64,000 nt of DNA from Bacteroidetes bacterium GWF2_33_38 (GTDB lineage: Bacteria; Bacteroidota; Bacteroidia; Bacteroidales; GWF2-33-38), in assembly GCA_001769505.1 (NCBI GenBank), contig MEOF01000006.1, forward strand, positions 80,144 to 144,143, read 5' to 3'. A program made the translations under genes and the position numbers. Below, in pieces: positions 19,115 to 30,100 of the stretch (position 1 is its first letter; each line of letters starts with the position of its first letter). Below the pieces are notes generated by a model. It saw only the letters and a program-made list of their open reading frames with translations, was not told the DNA's origin and searched no databases.

Positions 19115-19732
19115 ATGCTAGGAATTATAGGCAAAAAAGTAGGAATGACCTCTATCTACACGGAAGCAGGTAAAAATATTGCATGCACAGTAGTTGAATG
19201 TGGACCGTGTGTTGTTACTCAAGTTAAAACTGTAGAAACCGATGGATACAATGCTGTCCAAATTTCTTTTGATGATAAAAAGGAAAAGCACAGCACTAAA
19301 TCTGAGATAGGTCACTTTAAAAATGCATCTACCACTCCTAAAAGAAAAGTTCTTGAAATAAGAGATTTTGGTAAAGAAGTTAAAGTTGGAGACATTCTAA
19401 CGGTTGAGATGCTAAATGAAGGTGCTTGGGTTGATGTTGTTGGAACTTCTAAAGGTAAAGGGAATCAAGGCGTTGTTAAACGTCACGGTTTTGCTGGAGT
19501 TGGGGATAAAACTCACGGACAGCACAACAGATTGCGAGCACCAGGTTCGTTGGGAGCTTCGTCATGGCCTTCAAGAGTTTTTAAAGGAATGAGAATGGCA
19601 GGAAGAATGGGCGGAGATAGAGTAAAATTCCTTAACTCAAGAATAGAAAAAATATTACCTGAAAATAATTTGGTTTTATTAAGTGGACCAATACCTGGTT
19701 CAAAAGGATCATATATAACAATTGAATTCTAA
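19115..19732 (+). CDS. rplC: Ribosomal protein L3
   Basis: Large-subunit protein near the peptidyl-transferase centre, 205 residues. N-terminal [12 protein letters not shown] and the long extension loop [15 protein letters not shown] to [11 protein letters not shown] reach the catalytic core. The Gln methylated in enterobacterial L3 is replaced by Ser in this loop. The stop codon overlaps the rplD start by one base (TAATG), so the two are translationally coupled. Confidence 0.97.
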   Translation: MLGIIGKKVGMTSIYTEAGKNIACTVVECGPCVVTQVKTVETDGYNAVQISFDDKKEKHSTKSEIGHFKNASTTPKRKVLEIRDFGKEVKVGDILTVEMLNEGAWVDVVGTSKGKGNQGVVKRHGFAGVGDKTHGQHNRLRAPGSLGASSWPSRVFKGMRMAGRMGGDRVKFLNSRIEKILPENNLVLLSGPIPGSKGSYITIEF

Positions 19733-20361
19733 TGAAAGTTAAAGTATTAAACATAGACGGAAAAGAGACTGGTTCAACAGTTGAATTGAACGATTTAGTT
19801 TTTGGGATTGAGCCCAACGATCATGCTATTTATCTTGATGTAAAACAATTTTTAGCAAATAATCGACAAGGAACTCATAAAGCTAAAGAAAAGGGAGAAG
19901 TAAATGCAAGTACTAAAAAAATTAAGAGACAAAAAGGTACTGGAACAGCTAGAGCTGGTAGCGTTAAGTCTCCCGTATTTGTTGGAGGAGGAAGAGCATT
20001 TGGACCACGACCACGTTCTTATAGATTTAAATTAAATAAAAAGCTTAAAGTCTTAGCAAGACAATCAGCTCTTGCTTACAAAGCAAAAAATAATAACATT
20101 ATTATTTTAGAAGATTTTTCCTTCGATCAAGTTAAAACTAAAAATTTTGTTGAATTGAAGAAAAATTTAAAAATATCTGATAATAAATCACTTTTAGTTT
20201 TATCAGAACCAAATAATAATGTATATTTGTCTTCCCGAAATTTAAACGGAAGTGAAGTTGCAACTGTTTTAGAATTAACAACTTATAACATTATGAAATC
20301 AACGTCATTGCTCTTAACTAAAAGTACAGTTGACGTTTTAAACGAAATGTTAGTAAAATAG
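19732..20361 (+). CDS. rplD: Ribosomal protein L4
   Basis: Lines the polypeptide exit tunnel; 209 residues. The tunnel loop is recognisable as KRQKGTGTARAGSVKSP with GGGRAFGPRPR. In E. coli L4 represses its own operon through the S10 leader; the gap upstream of rpsJ here is too short for such a leader, so control must differ. Confidence 0.96.
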   Translation: MKVKVLNIDGKETGSTVELNDLVFGIEPNDHAIYLDVKQFLANNRQGTHKAKEKGEVNASTKKIKRQKGTGTARAGSVKSPVFVGGGRAFGPRPRSYRFKLNKKLKVLARQSALAYKAKNNNIIILEDFSFDQVKTKNFVELKKNLKISDNKSLLVLSEPNNNVYLSSRNLNGSEVATVLELTTYNIMKSTSLLLTKSTVDVLNEMLVK

Positions 20362-20369
20362 AAGTTAAA

Positions 20370-20660
20370 ATGAGTGTTTTAGTTAGACCAATAGTAACAG
20401 AAAAAATGACAAAGCAGGGAGATTCCCTAAACCGATACGGTTTTGTTGTCAGTAAAAAAGCAAATAAACTGCAAATAAAAAAAGCAGTTGAGGATATGTA
20501 TAGTGTATCTGTTGATGATGTTAACACAATGATTTATGGTGGAAAAGCAAAATCTAGATTCACTAAAACAGGAGTTCAAAAAGGTAAAACAAATGCTTAT
20601 AAAAAAGCTGTTGTTACTTTAGTTGATGGAGATAAAATAGATTTTTATAGCAATATTTAA
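20370..20660 (+). CDS. rplW: Ribosomal protein L23
   Basis: Sits at the exit of the peptide tunnel and docks trigger factor and signal recognition particle; 96 residues. The N-terminal [10 protein letters not shown] and the loop block [17 protein letters not shown] are typical. It is 8 nt after rplD. Confidence 0.96.
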   Translation: MSVLVRPIVTEKMTKQGDSLNRYGFVVSKKANKLQIKKAVEDMYSVSVDDVNTMIYGGKAKSRFTKTGVQKGKTNAYKKAVVTLVDGDKIDFYSNI

Positions 20661-20665
20661 ATAAG

Positions 20666-21490
20666 ATGGCAATAAGAAAGTTAAATCCTGTAACACCAGG
20701 ACAAAGACGTAAAGTTGTTAGTTCATTTGACGATATTACTAGCACTACTCCCGAAAAATCATTGGTTCAATCAATGAGCAAAACTGGAGGAAGAAATAAT
20801 ACTGGTAAGATGACTATGAGATATATTGGTGGTGGACACAAGAGAAGATATAGATTGATTGATTTCAGAAGAGAAAAAGATGGAATGTCTGCTGTTGTTA
20901 AAACTATCGAATACGATCCTAATAGAACTGCACGAATTGCATTAGTCAGCTATGCCGACGGAGAAAAGAGATATATTGTTGCACCAAATGGTTTGAAAGT
21001 TGGTCAAGTAATTTTATCAGGAAAAGAAGCTTCTCCAGATTTAGGCAATACATTGTATTTAGAAAATATTCCTCTTGGAACGATTGTTCATAATATAGAA
21101 TTACGTCCTGGTCAAGGAGCTGTTATGGCTCGAAGTGCCGGAAGTTATGCAACATTGACTTCAAGAGAAGGAAAATATGCAATTGTAAAATTACCATCAG
21201 GAGAAACTCGTAAAGTTTTAATTTCATGCAAAGCAACAATTGGAACGGTTTCTAATGCTGAGCATTTCTTAACAAACTCTGGTAAAGCAGGAAGAACAAG
21301 GTGGAATGGAAGAAGACCAAGAGTTAGAGGTGTTGCGATGAATCCAGTTGACCACCCAATGGGAGGAGGAGAAGGAAGATCTTCAGGAGGACACCCTCGT
21401 TCTAGAAAAGGTTTACTAGCCAAAGGATATAAAACTAGAGCTCCGAAGAAAGATTCGAATAAATATATTGTAGAAAGAAGAAGAAAGTAA
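20666..21490 (+). CDS. rplB: Ribosomal protein L2
   Basis: The most conserved 50S protein, needed for subunit joining and peptidyl transfer; 274 residues. The GGGHKRRYR block and the C-terminal [14 protein letters not shown] with the conserved His are intact, as is the basic tail that enters 23S rRNA. Only 5 nt separate it from rplW. Confidence 0.98.
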   Translation: MAIRKLNPVTPGQRRKVVSSFDDITSTTPEKSLVQSMSKTGGRNNTGKMTMRYIGGGHKRRYRLIDFRREKDGMSAVVKTIEYDPNRTARIALVSYADGEKRYIVAPNGLKVGQVILSGKEASPDLGNTLYLENIPLGTIVHNIELRPGQGAVMARSAGSYATLTSREGKYAIVKLPSGETRKVLISCKATIGTVSNAEHFLTNSGKAGRTRWNGRRPRVRGVAMNPVDHPMGGGEGRSSGGHPRSRKGLLAKGYKTRAPKKDSNKYIVERRRK

Positions 21491-21511
21491 ATTTAGCTTA
21501 ATAGAAATATT

Positions 21512-21778
21512 ATGAGTAGATCATTAAAAAAAGGACCATTTATCGATTATAAACTTGAAAGAAAAGTTATAAAGATGAATGAATCAGGCAAGAAAACAGC
21601 AATTAAAACATGGGCAAGAGCTTCGGTTATACCACCTGATTTCGTTGGTCTTACAATTGCAGTTCATAATGGTAATAAGTTTATTCCAGTGTATGTTACT
21701 GAAAATATGGTTGGACACAAATTAGGAGAATTTGCACCAACACGTACTTTTAGAGGACACGCAGGAAGTAAGAGATAA
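21512..21778 (+). CDS. rpsS: Ribosomal protein S19
   Basis: 30S head protein that forms a dimer with S13 and touches the A-site tRNA; 88 residues. [12 protein letters not shown] at the start and the C-terminal [15 protein letters not shown] are the family signature. Confidence 0.97.
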   Translation: MSRSLKKGPFIDYKLERKVIKMNESGKKTAIKTWARASVIPPDFVGLTIAVHNGNKFIPVYVTENMVGHKLGEFAPTRTFRGHAGSKR

Positions 21779-21807
21779 TATAGTTCTTAGAAATTGAAAA
21801 ATAGATT

Positions 21808-22212
21808 ATGGGAGCAAGAAAAAGAAATATGGCGAACCAAATGAAGGATGAAAGAAAAGCTAAAAGTTTTTCAGTACTGAATGATTGTCCTAGTTCGCCA
21901 AGAAAAATGAGATTGGTTGCTGATATGGTTCGAGGAATTGAAGTAAATAGAGCACTTGACATGTTAAAATTTAGTTCTAAAGAAGCTTCACGCAAAGTTG
22001 AAAAACTTTTATTGTCAGCAATTTCGAATTGGCAAAATAAAAACGAAGGACAACGATTAGAAGATAGTAATTTATATGTTAAAGAAATTTTCGTTGACCA
22101 AGGAAGAACTCTTAAAAGATTAAGACCTGCACCACAAGGAAGAGGTTATCGTATTAGAAAAAGATCGAATCACGTTACATTAGTATTAGAAAGTAAACAA
22201 AACAACAATTAA
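21808..22212 (+). CDS. rplV: Ribosomal protein L22
   Basis: Its long beta-hairpin lines the exit tunnel opposite L4. 134 residues, with [14 protein letters not shown] in the globular part and [21 protein letters not shown] as the tunnel hairpin. The deletions at the hairpin tip that confer macrolide resistance are not seen. Confidence 0.96.
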   Translation: MGARKRNMANQMKDERKAKSFSVLNDCPSSPRKMRLVADMVRGIEVNRALDMLKFSSKEASRKVEKLLLSAISNWQNKNEGQRLEDSNLYVKEIFVDQGRTLKRLRPAPQGRGYRIRKRSNHVTLVLESKQNNN

Positions 22213-22223
22213 TATAGTATTAG

Positions 22224-22922
22224 ATGGGACAAAAGTGTAATCCAATAGCAAACAGATTGGGAATCATTAAGGGATGGGATTCTAATTGGTACGGAGGAAA
22301 AGATTATTCTACAAAATTAGTTGAAGATACTAAAATTAGAAAATATTTAAACGCTAGACTTGCTAAAGCAAGTGTTTCTAGAATAATTATTGAAAGAACT
22401 TTAAAACTTGTTACAATTACTGTAAATACCGCTAGACCTGGTATTATTATCGGAAAAGGTGGTCAAGAAGTAGATAAACTTAAAGAAGAATTAAAGAAAA
22501 TCACTAGCAAAGAAGTTCAAATCAATATTTTTGAAATCAAACGTCCAGAACTCGATGCTGTATTAGTTGCTGCAAATGTTGCTAGACAAATTGAAGGTAA
22601 AATTTCTTACAGAAGAGCGATTAAAATGTCAATAGCTTCTACCATGAGAATGGGAGCTGAAGGAATTAAAATAATGGTATCTGGTAGAGTTGGTGGAGCA
22701 GAAATGGCACGTTCTGAAATGTATAAAGAAGGAAGAACGCCTCTTCATACTTTTAGAGCAGATATTGATTACCATTTAGCTGAAGCTCAAACTTCATATG
22801 GATTAATAGGAGTTAAAACTTGGATTTGTAGAGGCGAAGTTTATGGAAAAAGAGATTTATCTCCAAACTTTGGACTACAACAAGCAAAAACAAAGACGTT
22901 TACAAAAAAAAGAAAAAAGTAA
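22224..22922 (+). CDS. rpsC: Ribosomal protein S3
   Basis: mRNA-entry protein of the 30S head, 232 residues. It carries the KH RNA-binding domain with [11 protein letters not shown] (the GxxG loop) and a C-terminal domain with [27 protein letters not shown] helices that act in the ribosomal mRNA helicase. The tail is basic. Confidence 0.97.
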   Translation: MGQKCNPIANRLGIIKGWDSNWYGGKDYSTKLVEDTKIRKYLNARLAKASVSRIIIERTLKLVTITVNTARPGIIIGKGGQEVDKLKEELKKITSKEVQINIFEIKRPELDAVLVAANVARQIEGKISYRRAIKMSIASTMRMGAEGIKIMVSGRVGGAEMARSEMYKEGRTPLHTFRADIDYHLAEAQTSYGLIGVKTWICRGEVYGKRDLSPNFGLQQAKTKTFTKKRKK

Positions 22923-22940
22923 TTTTTAAATTATAGATAG

Positions 22941-23363
22941 ATGTTACAACCGAGGAAAACTAAGTTTAGAAGGCATCAAAAAGGCAAAATGAAAGGTCTC
23001 GCTCAGCGAGGTAATCAGTTAGCATTTGGTTCTTTTGGAATAAAGGCACTTGAAACTACTTGGATTACAAGTAGACAAATAGAAGCTGCAAGACAAGCGG
23101 TAACACGTTATATGAAACGTGAAGGAAATATATGGATAAGAATATTCCCGGATAAACCTATAACTAAAAAGCCTGCTGAAGTACGTATGGGTAAAGGAAA
23201 AGGAGCTCCAGAGGGATTTGTTGCACCAATTACACCAGGTAGAATGATTATTGAAGCTGAAGGAGTGCCATTGGAGGTTGCAAAAGAAGCGTTGAGATTA
23301 GCAGCTCAAAAATTACCTATAGCTACAAAATTTGTAGTAAGAAGAGATTATGTAGAAAATTAA
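22941..23363 (+). CDS. rplP: Ribosomal protein L16
   Basis: Binds the elbow of A-site tRNA; 140 residues. [17 protein letters not shown] and the loop [12 protein letters not shown] are the diagnostic blocks. It follows rpsC by 18 nt. Confidence 0.97.
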   Translation: MLQPRKTKFRRHQKGKMKGLAQRGNQLAFGSFGIKALETTWITSRQIEAARQAVTRYMKREGNIWIRIFPDKPITKKPAEVRMGKGKGAPEGFVAPITPGRMIIEAEGVPLEVAKEALRLAAQKLPIATKFVVRRDYVEN

Positions 23364-23376
23364 TGCTTAGTATATA

Positions 23377-23577
23377 ATGAAAACATCAGAAATAAGAGAA
23401 TTAACTACAAAAGAATTAGCAGAAAGAGTTGAAGAGGAGAAAGGAATGTTTGCAAAGATGAAAATTAATCACGCAGTATCTCCTCTAGAAAATCCTTTAA
23501 AAATTAAGCATGCTAGAAAACAAATTGCGAGGTTGATGACGGAGTTGAATAAAAGAACATTGACTGAAAAACAGTAA
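23377..23577 (+). CDS. rpmC: Ribosomal protein L29
   Basis: Small two-helix protein at the tunnel exit, 66 residues, with IRELTTKELAERVEEEKG at the start and IKHARKQIARLMTELNKR as the second helix, both family-typical. Confidence 0.95.
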   Translation: MKTSEIRELTTKELAERVEEEKGMFAKMKINHAVSPLENPLKIKHARKQIARLMTELNKRTLTEKQ

Positions 23578-23592
23578 AGTAATATTTGAACG

Positions 23593-23850
23593 ATGGAAAA
23601 CAGAAACTTGAGAAAGGAGCGTATAGGCATAGTGGTTAGCAATAGAATGGACAAGTCTATTGTTGTAGCTGTGAACATGAGAGAAAAACATCCAAAGTAT
23701 GGAAAGTTTGTTCATAAAACCTCAAAGCTATATGCTCATGATGAAAAAAATGACTGTAACATTGGTGATACAGTTAAAGTAATGGAAACAAGACCATTAA
23801 CTAAATCAAAACGTTGGAGATTAGTAGAAATAATTGAAAGAGCTAAATAA
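23593..23850 (+). CDS. rpsQ: Ribosomal protein S17
   Basis: Primary 16S-binding protein with an OB fold, 85 residues. [18 protein letters not shown] and the block [23 protein letters not shown] identify it. It ends 2 nt before rplN, so translation is probably coupled. Confidence 0.97.
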   Translation: MENRNLRKERIGIVVSNRMDKSIVVAVNMREKHPKYGKFVHKTSKLYAHDEKNDCNIGDTVKVMETRPLTKSKRWRLVEIIERAK

Positions 23851-23852
23851 TT

Positions 23853-24221
23853 ATGATACAACAAGAATCTAGATTAACAGTTGCCGATAATAGTGGAGCA
23901 AAAGAAGTTTTGTGTATACGGGTATTAGGCGGAACAAAAAGGAGATACGCTAGCGTCGGTGATATAATCGTCGTTACAGTTAAGAATGCAATGCCAGCAG
24001 GAGATATTAAAAAAGGAACAGTATCTAAAGCAGTTGTTGTTAGAACCAAAAAAGAAATTAGAAGACCAGATGGTACATATATTAGATTTGATGATAATGC
24101 AGTTGTTTTATTGACTGCAACAGGAGAATTAAGGGGTACGCGTATATTTGGTCCAGTAGCTAGAGAATTAAGAGAAAAACAATACATGAAAATTGTTTCG
24201 CTCGCACCAGAAGTGTTATAA
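23853..24221 (+). CDS. rplN: Ribosomal protein L14
   Basis: Forms an intersubunit bridge with 16S rRNA and is the landing site for silencing factor RsfS; 122 residues. [18 protein letters not shown] and [13 protein letters not shown] are invariant-type blocks. A 140-codon antisense reading frame across this gene is a shadow only. Confidence 0.97.
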   Translation: MIQQESRLTVADNSGAKEVLCIRVLGGTKRRYASVGDIIVVTVKNAMPAGDIKKGTVSKAVVVRTKKEIRRPDGTYIRFDDNAVVLLTATGELRGTRIFGPVARELREKQYMKIVSLAPEVL

Positions 24222-24242
24222 ATCGAGAAAATAAAGAATAAT

Positions 24243-24569
24243 ATGGGTAAGAAATTACACATCAAAAAAGGAGATACCGTAGTAGTTTTAGCTGGAGACT
24301 CAAAAGGTCAGCAAGGAAAGGTATTAGAAGTTATAGTTAAAAAGGATAAGGCTATAGTTGAAGGTGTTAATATGGTATCGAAACACACAAAACCAAATGC
24401 AGCAAGTCCGCAAGGAGGAATAATCAAGAAAGAAGCTCCAATTCATGTTTCTAACCTTATGTTAGTTGATCCAGCAACTGGAAAAGCTACAAGAACTGGA
24501 AGAAAAATAGATGAGAAAACAAGCAAATTGGTGCGTTATTCTAAAAAATCAGGAGAGGAGATTAAGTAA
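24243..24569 (+). CDS. rplX: Ribosomal protein L24
   Basis: One of two 50S assembly initiators; 108 residues with an N-terminal KOW motif ([20 protein letters not shown]) and the block [12 protein letters not shown]. Its stop overlaps the rplE start by one base (TAATG). Confidence 0.96.
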   Translation: MGKKLHIKKGDTVVVLAGDSKGQQGKVLEVIVKKDKAIVEGVNMVSKHTKPNAASPQGGIIKKEAPIHVSNLMLVDPATGKATRTGRKIDEKTSKLVRYSKKSGEEIK

Positions 24570-25114
24570 TGAACTATACACCACAACTTAAGAAAAAGTA
24601 TAAAGAGGAAATAATTCCTACTTTAAAAAATGAGTTCAAGTATAAAAGCGTAATGCAAGTACCGAGACTCGAAAAGATAGTTATAAATCAAGGTTTAGGA
24701 CAAGCAATTGCTGATAAAAAACTAATTGATATATCAGTTGAGGAAATTTCTGCAATTACAGGACAAAAGCCAATTCAAACTCTATCTAAGAAGGATATAT
24801 CAAACTTCAAATTAAGAAGAAAAATGCCTATTGGTATTAAAGTAACCCTTCGACAAGATAAAATGTATGAATTTCTAGAAAGACTTGTTAGCGTTTCTTT
24901 GCCTCGTATTAGAGACTTCAAAGGGATTAATTCAAAACTTGATGGCAAAGGTAATTACACCTTGGGTGTATCAGAGCAAATTATATTTCCGGAAATAGAT
25001 ATTGATAAAATACATAAGATAATTGGAATGGAAATTACTTTTGTAACATCAACAAATTCTGATGAGGAAGCAATTGCGTTGTTAAGAGAGTTTGGTTTAC
25101 CATTTAAAAAATAA
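24569..25114 (+). CDS. rplE: Ribosomal protein L5
   Basis: Binds 5S rRNA in the central protuberance and contacts P-site tRNA; 181 residues. The [10 protein letters not shown] block and the ending [14 protein letters not shown] are typical. The one-base overlap with rplX couples their translation. Confidence 0.97.
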   Translation: MNYTPQLKKKYKEEIIPTLKNEFKYKSVMQVPRLEKIVINQGLGQAIADKKLIDISVEEISAITGQKPIQTLSKKDISNFKLRRKMPIGIKVTLRQDKMYEFLERLVSVSLPRIRDFKGINSKLDGKGNYTLGVSEQIIFPEIDIDKIHKIIGMEITFVTSTNSDEEAIALLREFGLPFKK

Positions 25115-25122
25115 AGTACAAT

Positions 25123-25392
25123 ATGGCGAAAGAATCAATGAAAGCCCGCGAGGTTAAGCGTAAGAAGTTAAGTGATAAATATGCTGAAAAAAGGGCAAAG
25201 CTAAAAGCAGAAGGGGATTACGTAGGATTAAGCAAATTACCAAAGAATTCATCACCTGTTAGACAACACAATAGGTGTAAATTAACGGGAAGACCTAAAG
25301 GTTATATGAGACAATTTGGTATTAGTAGAATTACATTCAGAGAAATGAGTTCTGCAGGATTAATACCTGGAATTACAAAAGCTAGTTGGTAG
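25123..25392 (+). CDS. rpsN: Ribosomal protein S14, zinc-free form
   Basis: 30S head protein of 89 residues. It is the long form without the CxxC zinc ribbon: only one Cys remains ([12 protein letters not shown]), and the C-terminal [18 protein letters not shown] is standard. It therefore does not depend on zinc. Confidence 0.96.
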   Translation: MAKESMKAREVKRKKLSDKYAEKRAKLKAEGDYVGLSKLPKNSSPVRQHNRCKLTGRPKGYMRQFGISRITFREMSSAGLIPGITKASW

Positions 25393-25414
25393 AAAAAATA
25401 ATAAAATTAGAGAT

Positions 25415-25810
25415 ATGACAGATCCAATTGCAGATTATTTGACAAGAATTAGGAACGCTATGAAAGCGAAACATAAAATAGTTGAAATTCCTGATTCAAA
25501 TATTAAGAAAGAAATTACTAAAGTATTATTCAATAAAGGATATATTTTAAGTTACAAGTTTGAAGATAGCGATGTTCAAGGTATTATAAAAATTGCGTTG
25601 AAATATCACCCAATTACTAAAGTTCCTGCTATAAAAGGGTTAGATAGAGCAAGTAGACCAGGTTTAAGGAAATACGTTGGGATTGACTCAATACCAAGAG
25701 TTTTAAACGGTTTGGGTGTTGCAATTCTTTCTACTTCTAGAGGAGTTATTACCGATAAAGAAGCAAAGGAATTGAGAGTTGGTGGTGAAGTATTATGTTA
25801 TGTTTACTAA
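25415..25810 (+). CDS. rpsH: Ribosomal protein S8
   Basis: Central-domain 16S-binding protein, 131 residues. [15 protein letters not shown] and the RNA-contact loop [13 protein letters not shown] near the C-terminus are conserved. In E. coli S8 regulates the spc genes by binding at rplE; no such structure was tested here. Confidence 0.97.
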   Translation: MTDPIADYLTRIRNAMKAKHKIVEIPDSNIKKEITKVLFNKGYILSYKFEDSDVQGIIKIALKYHPITKVPAIKGLDRASRPGLRKYVGIDSIPRVLNGLGVAILSTSRGVITDKEAKELRVGGEVLCYVY

Positions 25811-25828
25811 ATTAGAAGGAGAAATATA

Positions 25829-26386
25829 ATGTCACGGATAGGGAAATTATTAATAAATATACCAACTAAGGTTGAAGTATCAGTTAGCCCTGAGAATATC
25901 GTTACTGTTAAAGGTCCACTAGGAACTCTTTCGAGGGAAGTTAATAAAGATATTGTTATAAAAATTGAAGATGGTAAAGTACACGTTGAAAGACCAACTG
26001 ACGAGAAGAATCACAGAGCTATGCACGGGTTGTATAGAGCTTTAATTAACAATATGGTTATAGGTGTTTCTGAAGGTTATACAATTAAACAAGAATTAGT
26101 TGGCGTTGGTTATAAAGCTACAAATACAGGTCAAATTTTAGAACTTGCATTAGGATATTCGCATGAAATTCATTTTCAATTACCCGATGAAATAAAAGTT
26201 GAAACCGTAACTGAAAGAAGAAGTAATCCGATTATTACTTTAAAAAGTATAGATAAAGAATTAATAGGTAAAGTTGCAGCCAAAATCAGATCATTACGCA
26301 AACCAGAACCATACAAAGGTAAAGGTATTAAGTTTGTTGGTGAAGTGTTAAGAAAGAAAGCTGGAAAAGCTGCAGGTGTTAAATAA
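25829..26386 (+). CDS. rplF: Ribosomal protein L6
   Basis: Two-domain 50S protein near the factor-binding site, 185 residues; it carries PVKVKGPLG-like block VTVKGPLGTLSRE and the C-terminal RKPEPYKGKGIKF. The start is preceded by AAGGAG, one of the few Shine-Dalgarno-like sequences in the cluster. Confidence 0.96.
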   Translation: MSRIGKLLINIPTKVEVSVSPENIVTVKGPLGTLSREVNKDIVIKIEDGKVHVERPTDEKNHRAMHGLYRALINNMVIGVSEGYTIKQELVGVGYKATNTGQILELALGYSHEIHFQLPDEIKVETVTERRSNPIITLKSIDKELIGKVAAKIRSLRKPEPYKGKGIKFVGEVLRKKAGKAAGVK

Positions 26387-26401
26387 GTAATATAAAATTT
26401 T

Positions 26402-26761
26402 ATGTCGTTAACAAAACTAGAAAGAAGGCAAAGAATTAAACTTCGTATCAGAAAAAGAATTTTCGGTACAGAAAATAAGCCTAGATTGTCTGTCTTTAGA
26501 AGCAATAAGCAGATTTCGGTTCAAATAATTAATGATTTAGATGGAAAAACTCTAGTATCGGCTTCATCTTTATGCAAAGAAGTGTCAGAAACTAAAGGTG
26601 TTAATAAAATTCAACAAGCAAATCTCGTTGGAAAATTAATTGCACAAAGAGCTTTAGATAAAGGAATCGTTGAGGTTGTATTTGATCGTAATGGTTATTT
26701 ATATCATGGTAGAATAAAATCTTTAGCAGATGCTGCTAGAGAGGGAGGATTAAAACTTTAA
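26402..26761 (+). CDS. rplR: Ribosomal protein L18
   Basis: 5S rRNA-binding protein, 119 residues. [17 protein letters not shown] and the C-terminal [23 protein letters not shown] identify it. 9 nt separate it from rpsE. Confidence 0.97.
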   Translation: MSLTKLERRQRIKLRIRKRIFGTENKPRLSVFRSNKQISVQIINDLDGKTLVSASSLCKEVSETKGVNKIQQANLVGKLIAQRALDKGIVEVVFDRNGYLYHGRIKSLADAAREGGLKL

Positions 26762-26770
26762 TAGGGAATT

Positions 26771-27286
26771 ATGACAACAAGTATCAGAAGAGTAAAAACA
26801 AGCGATCTAGAGTTAAAAGATAGATTAGTTGCTATAAATAGAGTAACCAAAGTTACAAAAGGGGGTAGAACTTTCAGTTTTTCAGCAATTGTTGTTGTTG
26901 GAAATGAAGATGGAATCGTAGGATATGGTTTAGGTAAGGCAAATGAGGTAACTACTGCAATAGCAAAAGGTGTTGAAGATGCAAAGAAAAATCTAATTAA
27001 AGTTCCAGTTTCAAAAGGAACTGTTCCTCACGAACAACTTGCGAAGTTTGGTGGTGCAGAAGTTTTTATTAAACCTGCTTCTCATGGAACAGGAGTAAAA
27101 GCTGGTGGTGCAATGCGTGCTGTTTTGGAAAGTGCTGGTGTAACCGACGTTTTGGCAAAATCAAAAGGTTCTTCAAATCCTCACAACCTAGTTAAAGCTA
27201 CAATTGCAGCATTATTGGAAATGAGAGATGCTTATACTGTGGCTCAACAAAGAGGAGTTAATCTTGAGAAAGTATTTAAAGGATAA
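26771..27286 (+). CDS. rpsE: Ribosomal protein S5
   Basis: Helps proofreading and forms part of the mRNA entry channel; 171 residues. The N-terminal double-stranded-RNA-binding fold ([19 protein letters not shown]) and the C-terminal domain ([19 protein letters not shown]) are complete. Confidence 0.97.
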   Translation: MTTSIRRVKTSDLELKDRLVAINRVTKVTKGGRTFSFSAIVVVGNEDGIVGYGLGKANEVTTAIAKGVEDAKKNLIKVPVSKGTVPHEQLAKFGGAEVFIKPASHGTGVKAGGAMRAVLESAGVTDVLAKSKGSSNPHNLVKATIAALLEMRDAYTVAQQRGVNLEKVFKG

Positions 27287-27302
27287 TTTTAATTAAAAGA
27301 TG

Positions 27303-27482
27303 ATGGCAAAGATTAGAGTAAAGCAAGTAAAAAGCAAGATAGGAAGTACCCAAAGACAAAAAGATACCTTACAAGCACTAGGTTTAAGGAAAATTAGTCA
27401 AACTATTGAAGTAGAGGCTACTCCCCAGATATTAGGAATGGTTGCAAAGGTAAGACACCTAGTTGAAGTAACAGAATTGTAG
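27303..27482 (+). CDS. rpmD: Ribosomal protein L30
   Basis: 59-residue 50S protein; IRVKQVKSKIG and LGLRKISQTIEV are the family blocks. Two ATG codons are adjacent; the second was chosen because relatives begin MAKI. The gene is present here although it is missing from some bacterial lineages. Confidence 0.93.
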   Translation: MAKIRVKQVKSKIGSTQRQKDTLQALGLRKISQTIEVEATPQILGMVAKVRHLVEVTEL

Positions 27483-27508
27483 TATTAACAAAAGTATAAC
27501 TTAAAGAT

Positions 27509-27955
27509 ATGGATTTAAGTAGTTTAAAGCCAGCAGAAGGATCTGTAAAAAATAGTAAAAGAATTGGTAGAGGTCAAGGCTCTGGAAGAGGAGGAACGTC
27601 TACAAGAGGTCATAAAGGAGCTAAGTCAAGATCTGGATATTCAAGAAAAAAAGGTTTTGAAGGCGGTCAAATGCCTATGCAAAGACGATTACCAAAGTTT
27701 GGATTTACAAATATTAATCGAAAAGAATATAAGGTGTTAAATCTAAATGTATTACAAGAATTAGCTGAGAGAGGAAACTTAACTTCAGTTAATATCGAGA
27801 TGTTAATTGAACATGGATTAATCACCAAAAATAGTTTAGTTAAAATTTTAGGAAACGGTAGTTTGTCCCTTAAATTAGAAGTTCAAGCTCATGCATTTTC
27901 AAAATCTGCTGTAGATGCTATCGAAGCACAAGGTGGTGTTGCAGTAAAATTATAA
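27509..27955 (+). CDS. rplO: Ribosomal protein L15
   Basis: Late-assembly 50S protein, 148 residues. The glycine- and arginine-rich N-terminal arm (RIGRGQGSGRGGTSTRGHKG) threads into 23S rRNA, and EGGQMPMQRRLPKFGF follows. It ends 4 nt before the secY ATG. Confidence 0.97.
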   Translation: MDLSSLKPAEGSVKNSKRIGRGQGSGRGGTSTRGHKGAKSRSGYSRKKGFEGGQMPMQRRLPKFGFTNINRKEYKVLNLNVLQELAERGNLTSVNIEMLIEHGLITKNSLVKILGNGSLSLKLEVQAHAFSKSAVDAIEAQGGVAVKL

Positions 27956-27959
27956 GTTG

Positions 27960-29297
27960 ATGAAAAGATTTATTGATACTATAAAAAATATTTACAAAAT
28001 TGAGGAATTAAGATCTAGAATCTTAACAACACTCGGTATATTGTTGATTTATAGATTAGGTTCTTTTATCGTAATACCTGGTATTGATCCAACTCAATTA
28101 GAAGGTCTTCAAAGACAAACTTCTGATGGATTGATGGGAATGTTGAATATGTTTTCGGGCGGTGCATTTGCTAATGCTTCTATTTTTGCATTAGGTATCA
28201 TGCCTTATATTTCTGCATCAATCGTGATTCAACTTTTGGGTATAGCAATCCCATATTTTCAACGTTTACAACGTGAAGGGGAGAGCGGACGAAGAAAAAT
28301 TAATCAAATTACAAGGTACTTGACAGTTATAATTACTGGTTTTCAGGCTCCGAGTTATTTAGCTAATTTAACTGCTCAATTGCCAGAATCAGCGTTCTTA
28401 TTAACAGGAACTTTCTTTTGGATTTCGTCAATTGTAATGTTGGTGGCTGGTACTATCTTCGTAATGTGGCTGGGTGAAAAAATTACTGACAGAGGAATTG
28501 GGAATGGTATTTCTTTAATAATCATGATTGGTATCATAGCAAGATTCCCATTCGCAATCGTTGCTGAATTTGTGTCTCGATTAGACGAAGGAGGAGGACT
28601 GGTTATGTTCCTTGTTGAAATAGTTGGACTGCTTGTTATCATTGCTTTTGCCATAATGCTTGTGCAAGGAACACGAAGAATACCGGTTCAATATGCAAAA
28701 AGAATTGTTGGAAACAAACAATACGGTGGAGTTAGACAATATATTCCACTTAAAATCAATGCCTCTGGGGTAATGCCAATCATTTTTGCACAAGCAATCA
28801 TGTTCGTTCCTTTATCTTTAGCAGGTTTTGCAAGTTCAGATGCTATGACTGGTTTCGCTGCTGCATTTTCTGATTATACAGGATTTTGGTACAACTTTAC
28901 ATTCGCTTTACTGATTGTTATTTTTACATATTTTTATACGGCTATTACAGTTAATCCTGTTCAAATGGCAGATGATATGAAAAAGAATGGCGGTTTTATT
29001 CCAGGCGTTAAACCTGGAAAGAAAACAGTTGAGTTTTTAGACTCTGTTATGTCAAGAATAACATTTCCAGGATCATTGTTTTTAGCATTTGTTGCAATTA
29101 TGCCTGCATTTGCAATGATAGTTGGAGTAAATAATCAATTTGCACAGTTTTTTGGAGGAACTTCGCTTTTAATTTTAGTTGGAGTTGTTTTGGATACTTT
29201 GCAACAGATAGAAAGCCATTTATTAATGCGTCATTATGATGGATTAATGAAGAGTGGTAGAATCAAAGGTAGATCTGGGAATACTGCATCTATTTAA
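27960..29297 (+). CDS. secY: Protein translocase subunit SecY
   Basis: Inner-membrane channel subunit, 445 residues with ten membrane helices. The start MKRFIDTIKNIYKIEELRSRI, the plug-region GLMGMLNMFSGGAF, the cytoplasmic loop QREGESGRRKINQITRY and the C5 loop NPVQMADDMKKNGGFIPGVKPG are recognisable. An in-frame TTG one codon upstream was not used because the ATG matches relatives. adk, which follows secY in many bacteria, is absent; map comes next. Confidence 0.97.
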   Translation: MKRFIDTIKNIYKIEELRSRILTTLGILLIYRLGSFIVIPGIDPTQLEGLQRQTSDGLMGMLNMFSGGAFANASIFALGIMPYISASIVIQLLGIAIPYFQRLQREGESGRRKINQITRYLTVIITGFQAPSYLANLTAQLPESAFLLTGTFFWISSIVMLVAGTIFVMWLGEKITDRGIGNGISLIIMIGIIARFPFAIVAEFVSRLDEGGGLVMFLVEIVGLLVIIAFAIMLVQGTRRIPVQYAKRIVGNKQYGGVRQYIPLKINASGVMPIIFAQAIMFVPLSLAGFASSDAMTGFAAAFSDYTGFWYNFTFALLIVIFTYFYTAITVNPVQMADDMKKNGGFIPGVKPGKKTVEFLDSVMSRITFPGSLFLAFVAIMPAFAMIVGVNNQFAQFFGGTSLLILVGVVLDTLQQIESHLLMRHYDGLMKSGRIKGRSGNTASI

Positions 29298-29313
29298 GAA
29301 AAAACGTTCTTTG

Positions 29314-30087
29314 ATGATCTTTTACAAAACAGATGAGGAGATTGAATTACTCAGAGAGAGTAGTCTGTTGGTATCGAAAACTTTAGCACAGTTAGCTAAA
29401 GAAATTAAGCCGGGAGTTAAGACAATTACTCTCGATAAGATTGCTGAAACTTTTATTCGTGACCATAAAGCTATTCCGGGATTTCTAAATTATAGAGGAT
29501 ATCCTAATACTTTATGTATCTCGGTAAATAGTCAGGTAGTGCACGGAATACCATCAGAATATGAGTTGAGAGAGGGAGATATTATTTCGATTGACTGTGG
29601 AACTATTTTGAATGATTTTTATGGAGACTCAGCTTATACATTTGCCGTAGGCGAAATTAGTGAAGAAAAGAAAAGACTTCTGAAAATAACAAAAGAAAGT
29701 TTATACAAAGGTCTTGAAAATGCTGTAGTTGGCAATAGAGTTGGAGATATCAGTAGTTCTATTCAGTTACACGCTGAAACAGCCGGATATTCTGTTGTAA
29801 GAGAACTTGTTGGTCATGGTATTGGTAAGAGTTTACACGAGAAGCCTGAAGTTCCAAATTTTGGAAAAAAAGGTTCTGGTATAAAGCTTCAACATGGAAT
29901 GGTTATCTGTATCGAACCAATGATAAATATGGGGCGAAAGGAGATAATAGAAAGTGGTGATGGTTGGACAATTAGTACGAGAGATGGTAAACCTTCTGCA
30001 CATTACGAGCATCAGGTAGCTATAAAGAAGGATAAAGTTGATATTTTATCAAGTTTTGAAATCATTGAAAAGGAATTAAATAAATAA
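29314..30087 (+). CDS. map: Methionine aminopeptidase type I
   Basis: Removes the initiator Met from new proteins; 257 residues. The pita-bread metal ligands are present in order: the substrate His in VVHGIP, Asp in SIDCGT, Asp in GDSAYTF, His in [11 protein letters not shown], Glu in CIEPM and Glu in YEHQVAI. The ATG giving [15 protein letters not shown] was chosen; the longer open frame would overlap the end of secY. It is part of the same transcript, 16 nt after secY. Confidence 0.96.
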   Translation: MIFYKTDEEIELLRESSLLVSKTLAQLAKEIKPGVKTITLDKIAETFIRDHKAIPGFLNYRGYPNTLCISVNSQVVHGIPSEYELREGDIISIDCGTILNDFYGDSAYTFAVGEISEEKKRLLKITKESLYKGLENAVVGNRVGDISSSIQLHAETAGYSVVRELVGHGIGKSLHEKPEVPNFGKKGSGIKLQHGMVICIEPMINMGRKEIIESGDGWTISTRDGKPSAHYEHQVAIKKDKVDILSSFEIIEKELNK

Positions 30088-30100
30088 ATTTATAGTATCT

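Noticed and set aside
23843..24265. A 140-codon antisense frame over rplN
   Set aside because: It mirrors a conserved ribosomal protein gene; its composition is a shadow of that gene's codon use and it has no promoter.
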